From: Methanobacterium sp.
Lineage (GTDB): Archaea; Methanobacteriota; Methanobacteria; Methanobacteriales; Methanobacteriaceae
Direction of reading: 5' to 3'
DNA: 64,000 bases
NCBI GenBank assembly: GCA_018263005.1
Contig: JADFDH010000004.1
Location: 62,001 to 126,000 of the forward strand
Made by a program: the position numbers and the translations under genes. Numbering within the stretch: position 1 is the stretch's first letter; each line of letters opens with the position of its first letter. This document shows positions 17,477-25,315 of the stretch, piece by piece. The notes beneath the pieces are model-generated. The model made no database searches. It was not told the DNA's origin and was given only the letters and a program-made list of their open reading frames with translations.

Positions 17477-18226
17477 ATGTTTGAAGGACATTTGAATCTT
17501 AAAGGACGGAAGTTACCAAGGACTCAGTTAGGGACATCACCGTTCATTGCTGCGGCACAGTTCGGACATCGTGCTCGTCTTTATCAGCTGGATCTGTATA
17601 ATCAACCAGAGAATATCCTTAAAATAATTAGAAAAAGCTACAAACTGGGAATAAGAGGCATCCAGATGATACCATATCCTCCAGTTGTTAAAGCTGTTAA
17701 ATGGGCTCAGGAAGAGGGATGTGATTTGAGTATTATCGGTACTGTACGTCCTGATGATGTGATGGAAGATATTGAATTATTTTCCGAGCTGGATGCTGAT
17801 GCAATGCTGCTTCATGCGGTTATTACCGATTCTTATGATTGGAACTCCATAAGAGAGAATCTTCAGCTTATAATGGATGAAAATTCACTTCCGGGTTTGG
17901 TAACCCACACCCCATTTAGAACTACCCAGAAACTTTTAAAATCTCCAGTATTGGATTTATTTGACATTTACATGGTTCCCCTCAATAAAATTGGCTATCT
18001 AATGGATATTGATGTTTTTATGGATAATGAACGTTCTGAATTTGCTTTTTTGATTAAAAATTTAGATAAAACTATTATCGCCAAAAAAACACTTGCAGCA
18101 GGCATATTAACCCCTGAAAAAGCTTTTAATTACCTGAAAACATTAGATTATGTTGATTCTGTGGCAGTGGGAATTGCATCAGAAGATGAAGCAGAAAAGA
18201 CTTTTAAAACACTGGCTATAATATGA
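17477..18226 (+). CDS. TIM-barrel protein of unknown function
   Basis: A 249-residue soluble protein with alternating strands and helices typical of a TIM barrel: GTSPFIAAAQFGHRA, LGIRGIQMIPY, LSIIGTVRPDDV, DADAMLLHAVITD, PGLVTHTPF, FDIYMVPLNKIG, TIIAKKTLAAGI and VDSVAVGIASEDEAE. The last strands (KKTLAAGILTPE, VAVGIAS) recall phosphate-binding ends of aldolase-type barrels. I do not recognise a named family; I believe homologs exist in other Methanobacteriales. It stands between ybjQ and the HTH regulator and shows no operon partner. Confidence 0.7.
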   Translation: MFEGHLNLKGRKLPRTQLGTSPFIAAAQFGHRARLYQLDLYNQPENILKIIRKSYKLGIRGIQMIPYPPVVKAVKWAQEEGCDLSIIGTVRPDDVMEDIELFSELDADAMLLHAVITDSYDWNSIRENLQLIMDENSLPGLVTHTPFRTTQKLLKSPVLDLFDIYMVPLNKIGYLMDIDVFMDNERSEFAFLIKNLDKTIIAKKTLAAGILTPEKAFNYLKTLDYVDSVAVGIASEDEAEKTFKTLAII

Positions 18227-18345
18227 AAAACAGTTCATAGAATAAAAAAATAGTAACACCCTTTGATTGTGCTTTTAATTAATTTAGTGACCAAAAATCC
18301 TTTATTTTTTACTAATCTTATCATTAATGAAGCCTTTTTTTAACT

Positions 18346-19350
18346 TCAATTTTTCCTTTCCTTTAATAACCGGATGAATTCACGACAGTTTTCCATCTCA
18401 CATATTTCATGGGTGTTTACAGCGGGTATGCCCTCAATGCACTCTATAATACGTTTACTTTCCATAATAAAAACTGCTTCTTTTTGGGTTATATCTGATA
18501 AGTCTTTAACATTTAGAGCCATTTTTTTTAATATCTTTTTATTTCTGTTTTTTTCCAGGTTGGTTAAGAGTGTGTTCTGTTTTTCAGTCGATTTTTTATA
18601 ATTAGTCTGTGCAATGGCATCAAATGGTGTTTTAGTGGTGTTTATAACCCCAAAACCAAGTTTGATAAGTTCTTTAGGCTCTTTATTTTTCAAATCCTGA
18701 TTATCGGTTTTTTCTATTTCATAATCAGGTTCATTTGATTTAAATTGGTCTGGTTTTTCATATTGTGCTTTGAGTGGGTCTATTGAGAGTGTTATTTTCA
18801 TATTCAATATACTCTCCAAGATCATGGCTGTCTCTGGAACAGCACGGACTATTCCATGCTCATATTTATAAATGGTCTCTCGAGACACATGTGCTATGTC
18901 TGCCAGATCCTTAAGAGAGAGGTTCTGCTTCATTCTCATCTCCTTGATGGCATCACCATCAATATTCACGTAATAACCCCCCCGATCTGCTAAAATTTCA
19001 GGATAAACCTCATCCACAACCATATTACGCAGCGTTTCTGGAGCTACAACAGGTATACCGTGTCTTTCATATACAACATCTTCCTCCAAAGGTTCTGTTT
19101 TAGATTTAAATCCCACAATTAGAGGTGAAGCCAGGAAGGTATGGGCTAACCTTTTTATTTCTTGAGCCTGCTGGCTGCTGAAGCCATCTACATTAATTAA
19201 AACTTTAAGTAACAGTAAGATCAGTTCACGACGAGCTACCATATCAAAACAGCTTCTATCATATATATTGGAGGTTTCAAAACCATGGTTAGATAGAAGT
19301 TCGGTTATCTCTAGTAAGACCTGATCTCTGTGCATGGGGATGCCGCTCAT
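18346..19350 (-). CDS. HTH-type transcriptional regulator (MTH_967-like)
   Basis: A 334-residue protein with an N-terminal domain (about 1-115), a Xre-type helix-turn-helix near 135-190 (MRMKQNLSLKDLADIAHVSRETIYKYE), and a C-terminal region after a charged linker. It matches the conserved euryarchaeal putative HTH regulator annotated from MTH_967. The ATG at 19350 has AGGTGG five to six nt upstream, so the 19-residue in-frame extension to 19407, which would overlap tiaS, is unlikely. It is divergent from tiaS with only 48 bp between the start codons, so both genes probably share a control region. Confidence 0.82.
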   Translation of the reverse strand: MSGIPMHRDQVLLEITELLSNHGFETSNIYDRSCFDMVARRELILLLLKVLINVDGFSSQQAQEIKRLAHTFLASPLIVGFKSKTEPLEEDVVYERHGIPVVAPETLRNMVVDEVYPEILADRGGYYVNIDGDAIKEMRMKQNLSLKDLADIAHVSRETIYKYEHGIVRAVPETAMILESILNMKITLSIDPLKAQYEKPDQFKSNEPDYEIEKTDNQDLKNKEPKELIKLGFGVINTTKTPFDAIAQTNYKKSTEKQNTLLTNLEKNRNKKILKKMALNVKDLSDITQKEAVFIMESKRIIECIEGIPAVNTHEICEMENCREFIRLLKERKN

Positions 19351-19398
19351 AGGGACCACCTGGTAAAATTTATTTGCTATGAAATGTGCAATGAAAAT

Positions 19399-20724
19399 AT
19401 GTACCATTTAATATATGTGGGTATCGATGATACTGATTCCAGTAGTGGAATGTGCACCACTTATTTATGTGCTGTGGTGATGGATGAACTTAAAGATTAC
19501 GGTTTCCCGATCATAGGTTATCCCAGGCTAATTCGTTTAAATCCATTTGCAAGGTTTAAAACCAGAGGTAATGGGGCTGTTTCTTTTAAAGTACTTGTAA
19601 AATCATATGAAGAGTTTGAAACAGTTAAAAATATTATTCTAAATCGTGTTAAACAATTATCACATCTTAAAGAAGAAAACACCAATCCTGGTGTGGTATT
19701 TTATAAAGTTAAAATGGATGATTACAACTTGGATCTTGATGATCTAGATTCTAAACTAGTTCTACCCAGTGTTTTAGAAGATTACTCCCAGAATACCGTG
19801 CGTAATATGGTTACCATTGAAGATGCAGAAAGGATAGCAGATTCAATTGGAGCAGAAATTTATAAATTTAAAAAGGGCAGGGGAATAATAGGGGCCCTAG
19901 CTGCTATAGGATGTCCTTTAGATGATAGTACATTTGAACTTTTAGCATACCGTATGCCTGTAAATTATGGGACCAAAAGAAGGATTAAATACGAAACAGT
20001 GCTTGAAATGGATCAAAATACCTATCCCTGTACCTTTGATAATTTAGATGAAGAAGAGGGTTACGTTGCCATTGAACCACACACTCCTTGTCCAATTTTA
20101 TATGGTATAAGGGGTGAGACTTCTGATTGTGTTAAAAAAGCCCAGAGTATGGTTAAATCATGTGAACCAATTGAAAGAACCGCAATTTTTATAACAAATC
20201 AGCATACTGACCAGCACCTAAAGAAAATCAGTCAGATTTCTAAAATGGACAAATTCAAATGTTATATAGTGAAAGGAGAGGTAGCTGAAAATCCTCATAT
20301 CATCGAGGGTGGTCATGTTATTTTAAAATTATATGATGATTCAGGAAGCATAGAATGTGCAGCCTATGAGCCTACTAAAGGTTTCCGGGAAATATTTAAA
20401 CAATTAATTAAAGGCGATTTAATAGTAGTTTATGGTGGAATCGGAGAAAAAGGAACCCTGAATGTAGAAAAATTTAAGATAGTTAAACTTGCAAATGCAT
20501 ATGACGCTATTAATCCCTTATGCTCTTGTGGTAAACGTATGAAATCTGCTGGTAAGAATAAAGGATTTAAATGCCCCAAATGTGGGCGGAAAATCAAAGA
20601 TAATCATAAAATACTCCTGGAAGTTAAAAGAAATCTTAAAGAAGGTTTCTATGACGTTCCTCCTTCAGCAAGGAGACATTTAAGTAAACCATTAATCAGA
20701 TGCCAGATTGGAAAAAAAGATTAA
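19399..20724 (+). CDS. tiaS: tRNA(Ile2) 2-agmatinylcytidine synthetase
   Basis: A 441-residue archaeal enzyme that ligates agmatine to C34 of tRNA(Ile)(CAU) so that it reads AUA. Marks: the N-terminal YVGIDDTDSSSGMCTTY segment, RFKTRGNGAV, KKGRGIIGALAAIG, PHTPCPILYGIRGE, an OB-fold with VKGEVAENPHIIEGGH, and a C-terminal zinc ribbon C-x-C and C-x2-C (CSCGKRM, CPKCGRK). I chose the ATG at 19399; earlier in-frame starts run into the divergent regulator. The strict need for this enzyme in archaea makes the assignment firm. Confidence 0.95.
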   Translation: MYHLIYVGIDDTDSSSGMCTTYLCAVVMDELKDYGFPIIGYPRLIRLNPFARFKTRGNGAVSFKVLVKSYEEFETVKNIILNRVKQLSHLKEENTNPGVVFYKVKMDDYNLDLDDLDSKLVLPSVLEDYSQNTVRNMVTIEDAERIADSIGAEIYKFKKGRGIIGALAAIGCPLDDSTFELLAYRMPVNYGTKRRIKYETVLEMDQNTYPCTFDNLDEEEGYVAIEPHTPCPILYGIRGETSDCVKKAQSMVKSCEPIERTAIFITNQHTDQHLKKISQISKMDKFKCYIVKGEVAENPHIIEGGHVILKLYDDSGSIECAAYEPTKGFREIFKQLIKGDLIVVYGGIGEKGTLNVEKFKIVKLANAYDAINPLCSCGKRMKSAGKNKGFKCPKCGRKIKDNHKILLEVKRNLKEGFYDVPPSARRHLSKPLIRCQIGKKD

Positions 20725-20758
20725 AACAGACGCCAAATTGATCCATTGAGATAATAAA

Positions 20759-22096
20759 ATGATAACTGCAAAATTAACCGAATACATAGATTCCTTGAAA
20801 TATGACCTGCTGCCGAATAATGTAGTAAATAAAGCTAAACAATGTTTTATTGATTTTTTAGGCGTATCCTTAAGGGGATCAATGACTGAAAGTGGTGAAG
20901 CTATAAAAAGTATTATCAATACGAATAACGAATCTACTGTCATCGGTGATGGAAAATCCAGTATTTTGGAAGCTGGACTCGCCAATGGTGTATTCGCACA
21001 TTCACTTGACTTGGATGATGGGCACCGTAAGGCACAGCTTCATCCCGGGGCATGTGTTATACCTGCAGCTCTTTCTCTATGTGAAGCCCGGAACAAAACG
21101 GGAAAAGAATTAATCGAGTCTATAGTGGTTGGATACCAAGTGGCTATTGTACTGGGAATTCTGGTTAATCCTGAACATCGCAGTAGAGGATTTCATAGTA
21201 CAGGCACTTGCGGAACATTGGGAGCTGCTGCTGCGGCTTGTAAGAGTATTGATCTTGATAAAATTAAGATATCCAATGCTTTAGGTTTAGCCGGGACCCA
21301 AGCAGCTGGTCTTCTTATATCCGACCATTCAGGCTCAATGGGAAAACACCTTCATACTGGTAGAGCAGCCCAGTCTGGAATTCTATCATCATTATTGGCA
21401 GAGAATGGTTTTACTGGATCTAAAACTATTTTAGAAGGTGATGAAGGATTTATATCATCAATGACAGGAATAAATACCCGTGATAGGAATATGGAACTAC
21501 TGATGGATAAATTCAGGATATTAGAGGTTTATTTTAAGATTTACCCTTTTTGTAGGCATTTACATTCCAGTATCGATGCATTATTATTCATAGCTAACCA
21601 GGAAAAATTGGCACCAAATGAAATCGAAGAGATCAGAGTTAATACGTATAAAATTGCTGCAGAGCATGATAATTATCATCCTATGAGTTCAGAAGCCCTA
21701 AAACAAAGCCTACCAATATCCATGGCAGTTGCTCTTTACAATAATTACAAAGGATCCGATAACTTGTTAGAATTTAATCACCACCTTGATAACCTGGATA
21801 ACGAAATTATCGATCTATCTCAAAAAATAAAGATTGAAATAGATGAAGAATATGATGAAAAATATCCACAAACCAGATCATCCCGTGTTTTGATAAAAAC
21901 TAAAAAAATAATGAAGGAGAAAATAGTTCATTTACCTCTGGGCGAACCGGAGAATCCACTTACTAAATCTGATATTTATCGTAAATTTTTAAAATTAAAT
22001 CCTGAAGTGGATGATAATGTACTGAAAATAGTAGAAAATATGGACTCATATAATAATATAAATAATTTTATGGATGATTTAAACTCATTTCTATAA
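20759..22096 (+). CDS. MmgE/PrpD family protein (dicarboxylate/tricarboxylate dehydratase-like)
   Basis: A 445-residue MmgE/PrpD protein with the family segments CFIDFLGVSLRGS, LANGVFAHSLDLDDGH, HPGACVIPAALSL, GYQVAIVLG, FHSTGTCGTLGAAAA, SDHSGSMGKHLHTGRAAQSG and YPFCRHLHSSIDAL. Known relatives dehydrate 2-methylcitrate or decarboxylate cis-aconitate; others epimerise iminodisuccinate. It is the first gene of a cluster with a TIM barrel, a class I fumarase-like enzyme and a citryl-CoA lyase-like enzyme, so a tricarboxylic-acid substrate is likely. The exact reaction cannot be read from sequence. Confidence 0.85.
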   Translation: MITAKLTEYIDSLKYDLLPNNVVNKAKQCFIDFLGVSLRGSMTESGEAIKSIINTNNESTVIGDGKSSILEAGLANGVFAHSLDLDDGHRKAQLHPGACVIPAALSLCEARNKTGKELIESIVVGYQVAIVLGILVNPEHRSRGFHSTGTCGTLGAAAAACKSIDLDKIKISNALGLAGTQAAGLLISDHSGSMGKHLHTGRAAQSGILSSLLAENGFTGSKTILEGDEGFISSMTGINTRDRNMELLMDKFRILEVYFKIYPFCRHLHSSIDALLFIANQEKLAPNEIEEIRVNTYKIAAEHDNYHPMSSEALKQSLPISMAVALYNNYKGSDNLLEFNHHLDNLDNEIIDLSQKIKIEIDEEYDEKYPQTRSSRVLIKTKKIMKEKIVHLPLGEPENPLTKSDIYRKFLKLNPEVDDNVLKIVENMDSYNNINNFMDDLNSFL

Positions 22097-22133
22097 TAAT
22101 TCTAAACTTACTAATATGTCGGGAGTGTTTTAA

Positions 22134-23033
22134 TTGACATCACTGAAATTTCTTCAATCATTAGGAATAGATAGAGTAGATCGGATAGAAGATTCTAATC
22201 TTAGGTTTCCAGATGGAGCCCAGTACAGATTCGAAGTTCCGGGTATTCAAAACCCAAATGCCATGGCCTCTCTTTTAGACTCTGCTAAGGATATTGGTGT
22301 AATATTACATAGGGTAACTCAAACTAAAGGCATAATGCTTTTAACTGATTCTGAAATAGATGAAATGATAGAAATAGCCAAGGAAACTAGGATAGAACTT
22401 TTTTTAAGCGTAGGCCCCCGTGCCACCTACGATACTAGTGCTTCTGCCCATACTAAAGAGGGAGTTAGGATCGGATACCGCTTAAGAGGTTATGAGAATC
22501 TATTATATGCCATAGAAGATGTTAAAAGAGCAGCAGAGCTGGGTGTTCGTGGAATAGTAGTTTATGATGAAGGTCTGCTTTGGGTACTGGGAAAAATGAG
22601 AGAATCAGGTGAACTTCCTGAGAACATACATTTTAAGGTTTCTGCACACACCGGCCATGGCAACCCTGCTTCTGCAAAATTATTAGAAGAATTAGGAGCT
22701 GATTCATTTAATCCAGTCCGGGATCTGCAGCTTAACATGATGGCTGCCCTGAGAAAAGCCATAAAAATATCCATAGATATTCATACAGAAAATCCCCAAT
22801 CTTCTGGTGGTTTTATTAGGCACTATGAGGTTCCGGATATGATTCGAGTATGTGCACCTGTTTATCTTAAAACAGGAGGTTCAGTTGCCTCGCATCATGG
22901 TTATGATACAACGGAGAAAGAAGCTAGTGAGCGTATTAGGCAGGTATTTCTAGTTAAAAATATGATAGAACGTTATTATCCTAAAGCCATATCATCAAAA
23001 GCTGGTTCTAAGGATTTAGCTATTCCTGAATGA
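22134..23033 (+). CDS. TIM-barrel protein, U32-peptidase-like family
   Basis: A 299-residue protein with TTG start and a GGGAGTG Shine-Dalgarno. Strand/helix order fits a TIM barrel: GVILHRVTQTKGIMLLTD, IELFLSVGPRAT, LGVRGIVVYDEG, FKVSAHTGHGNPASAKLLEELGADSFNPVRDL, ISIDIHTENP and VCAPVYLKTGG. Such proteins are often labelled peptidase U32, but I see no established protease motif and the label is weak. The conserved His, Asp and Glu residues at strand ends look like an enzyme acting on a small molecule. Its place between PrpD and fumarase-like genes supports a metabolic role. Confidence 0.6.
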   Translation: MTSLKFLQSLGIDRVDRIEDSNLRFPDGAQYRFEVPGIQNPNAMASLLDSAKDIGVILHRVTQTKGIMLLTDSEIDEMIEIAKETRIELFLSVGPRATYDTSASAHTKEGVRIGYRLRGYENLLYAIEDVKRAAELGVRGIVVYDEGLLWVLGKMRESGELPENIHFKVSAHTGHGNPASAKLLEELGADSFNPVRDLQLNMMAALRKAIKISIDIHTENPQSSGGFIRHYEVPDMIRVCAPVYLKTGGSVASHHGYDTTEKEASERIRQVFLVKNMIERYYPKAISSKAGSKDLAIPE

Positions 23034-23106
23034 TTATTAAAAAATTTTTTGATTTTTATACATTAAAAGGAGACCAAATTTCTATTTAATAATAAAAGGA
23101 GACTTT

Positions 23107-23994
23107 ATGGATTTAACAAACCTAGTTAAAAATGCAGTTATAAAAGCTAGTACATCATTTCGTGAGGACCAGTTTAAAGCTTACCAAAAAGCCCTGGCAA
23201 TTGAGACAAATCCTCTGGCTTCCTGGATTCTTGAACTTCTAATAGAAAATGCTGCGATAGCAGATGAAAAAAAGACCCCCTTATGTGATGATACGGGTAT
23301 CCCCCATGTGATCTTAGAAATTGGAGAAGATTCTGTTCTATCAGCGGATTTTATAGCAGAAATTAAAGAAGGTATAAAAATTGGATTACAAGAACTGCCT
23401 GGAAGACCTATGGCGGTTCGGGGTAATGGTTTAGAAAGAATTGAACAAAAAAAAGGCTTGTATAATGAACCAGGAAAATTATTACCACCATCATTCCTAA
23501 TTGATCAGCTGGATCCAGGAAAAAATCCATATAATCAGGATAAAATAAGGATACACATCCTCATGCTGGGCGGAGGTCCTGAGATAAGAGCACAAACCCA
23601 TAGTGTTTTTCATAAAAGAGATTATAATGAGATATTAAAAGAAATAGAGAAATTCATGCTGTTAGAACTTCCTAAACTTGGCTGTACTCCCTGCATACCT
23701 GCTATTGGTGTGGGTAGAACACATTTTGAAGCATCATCTTTGATGCTTAAAGCTATGGCTTATGGAAATCTTGAAATACAATCAAAATTAGAGAGGGATT
23801 TAACTAAAACCATCAATAATTATCAAATCGGTGCTTTAAATCTGGGTGGATCAGTAACTGCTCTGGGTTCTTTTATAAATATAGGCCCCCAAAGGGCCAG
23901 CGGAGTTCGAATACTGAGTATGAGGCCATGCTGTTGTGTTGAACCAAGAGTATCATCATTTGATTATAAACCCATGATTAATGGCTTAGAATAA
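23107..23994 (+). CDS. class I fumarate hydratase/L-tartrate dehydratase alpha-like protein
   Basis: A 295-residue protein of the Fe-S class I hydro-lyase family. Three cysteines that should hold a [4Fe-4S] cluster are present in LCDDTG, LGCTPC and RPCCC. The usual GVGIGG-T loop appears as GVGRTHFEAS, one changed glycine. Tryptic core length fits the alpha subunit; no beta subunit is adjacent, which differs from a normal two-subunit fumarase. Repeated AAAAGGAGAC elements precede the ATG. Given its neighbours it may hydrate an aconitate-like acid rather than fumarate; that is inference. Confidence 0.8.
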   Translation: MDLTNLVKNAVIKASTSFREDQFKAYQKALAIETNPLASWILELLIENAAIADEKKTPLCDDTGIPHVILEIGEDSVLSADFIAEIKEGIKIGLQELPGRPMAVRGNGLERIEQKKGLYNEPGKLLPPSFLIDQLDPGKNPYNQDKIRIHILMLGGGPEIRAQTHSVFHKRDYNEILKEIEKFMLLELPKLGCTPCIPAIGVGRTHFEASSLMLKAMAYGNLEIQSKLERDLTKTINNYQIGALNLGGSVTALGSFINIGPQRASGVRILSMRPCCCVEPRVSSFDYKPMINGLE

Positions 23995-24010
23995 TATTTG
24001 GAGTGATATT

Positions 24011-24895
24011 ATGGCAATCAATATCGAGAATATGGATGAATTGCTCAAGTTTAGAAATCCTAAATGGAAAACATCCATCACCAAAGTTGAACCCAACCGG
24101 ATCATTACCAGGGGTTATCCGCAGGAAGAATTAATCGGAAATATATCCTTCCCAGAAATGGTTTATTTGCTCGTAAACGGGAATAAACCCTCTAAAACAG
24201 AGTCAAAGATGCTTGAAGCAATCTTAGTATCTTTCTGTGATCATGGAACAACCCCTCCCAGTACACAAGTAGCTCGTCTCATGGCCTCTACTGGTTCTCC
24301 CCTAAATACCTGTGTATCTGGAGGAATAATGGCCTTCGGAAAACACCATGCCGGTGCTCTGGAACAATGTATGAAGCTTCTTCAGGATAAAGTTCTAAAA
24401 GGTGTTATTAGTAGTGAAGATCATAGACAATCATCCGATTTATGCTTATCAAAGATTGAATATCCTAAAGATATCAACAATCTGGCTTATCAAATTGTGG
24501 AAGAATTCTTGCATAAAAACCAGAAAATCCCTGGTTTTGGACATCGTTATCATGAAAAAGATCCCAGAGCTCCTAAACTTATAGAAATAGCTGGAAAATA
24601 TGGTTTTCACGGCCCTCACACTGAACTGGTTATGGCCATTGGTAAATTTCTTTTTGAAAGAAAAAATATTCACATAAATGTTGACGGAGCCAATGCTGGT
24701 ATTTTATCAGATATGGGATTCACTTGGAAAGTAGGTACGGGGATTTTTATTATAGGAAGGCTTCCCGCATTAATTTCTCACGTCCATGAAGAAAAAACTC
24801 AGGAAACCCCTTTCAAAAAATTAATTGAAACTGATGAGATTTATTATGATGGTGTGGATGAAAGAAAGCCAAATGAAGATATTAAAATGGTTTAA
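24011..24895 (+). CDS. citryl-CoA lyase / small citrate-synthase-family protein
   Basis: A 294-residue protein of the citrate-synthase superfamily but much shorter than citrate synthase (about 370-430). It retains GKHHAGALE (first active His region), IPGFGHRYHEKDPRAPKL (second His and CoA loop) and NVDGANAG (catalytic Asp). These match citryl-CoA lyase-like proteins that split or form citryl-CoA. It ends the PrpD cluster and is followed by the ATP synthase operon. It may condense acyl-CoA with a 2-oxoacid in the same pathway. Confidence 0.82.
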   Translation: MAINIENMDELLKFRNPKWKTSITKVEPNRIITRGYPQEELIGNISFPEMVYLLVNGNKPSKTESKMLEAILVSFCDHGTTPPSTQVARLMASTGSPLNTCVSGGIMAFGKHHAGALEQCMKLLQDKVLKGVISSEDHRQSSDLCLSKIEYPKDINNLAYQIVEEFLHKNQKIPGFGHRYHEKDPRAPKLIEIAGKYGFHGPHTELVMAIGKFLFERKNIHINVDGANAGILSDMGFTWKVGTGIFIIGRLPALISHVHEEKTQETPFKKLIETDEIYYDGVDERKPNEDIKMV

Positions 24896-24944
24896 AGCGT
24901 TAATAAACAAAAAGGATATAAGAAGTCCGGAATTAAATAGTAAA

Positions 24945-24957
24945 AGATATATATAAC
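24945..24957 (+). promoter_or_regulatory. TATA box of the ATP synthase operon
   Basis: The tract agatatatataac lies about 35-47 nt before the ahaH ATG at 24992, which has a GGTGAT Shine-Dalgarno at 24981-24986. Position and sequence fit an archaeal box A for the ATP synthase transcript. Confidence 0.6.
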
Positions 24958-24991
24958 TCAAGAGAAATTCTGGAATATCATGGTGATTTAT

Positions 24992-25306
24992 ATGACAACG
25001 ATATCGGAAGCTATTACAACTATTAAAAAGGCCGAAAACGATGCCGATAAACTAATAGAGGATACAGAGAAGAAATCATCAGAAATGATTGATGAAGCTG
25101 AATCCAAATCGAAAGAAATTATAGAAAACGCCAAAAAAGAAGCTCAGGAAGATGCAGAAAAGATGCTTTATGAAGCAGAAACCAATGCCAAAAAAGAAGC
25201 ATATCAAATATCAAATAAAACCAGCGGCGAAGTAGAAAAAAATAAGAAAAAAGCATCCGATAATGTTGATGCTGCTGCAGAAATCATTGTAAAAAGCATT
25301 CTATAA
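24992..25306 (+). CDS. ahaH: A-type ATP synthase subunit H (peripheral stalk)
   Basis: A 104-residue charged coiled-coil protein (IEDTEKKSSEMIDEAESKSK, NAKKEAQEDAEKM repeats of A/E/K heptads). It pairs with subunit E to form the peripheral stalk. GGTGAT upstream sets the ATG at 24992 rather than the earlier GTG-like position. First gene of the nine-gene operon; subunit I follows after 9 nt. Confidence 0.9.
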   Translation: MTTISEAITTIKKAENDADKLIEDTEKKSSEMIDEAESKSKEIIENAKKEAQEDAEKMLYEAETNAKKEAYQISNKTSGEVEKNKKKASDNVDAAAEIIVKSIL

Positions 25307-25315
25307 GTGAGAAAC

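Noticed and set aside
19330..19398. N-terminal extension of TiaS
   Set aside because: It would overlap the Shine-Dalgarno and start of the divergent regulator; the family start is MYHLIYVGIDDTDS-like at 19399.
22134..23033. Peptidase U32 function
   Set aside because: No protease motif is visible and the context is metabolic; the fold similarity alone does not support proteolysis.
23060..23106. Doubled AAAAGGAGAC elements as a second small gene
   Set aside because: No start codon follows the first element within range before a stop, so it is more likely a duplicated Shine-Dalgarno region.
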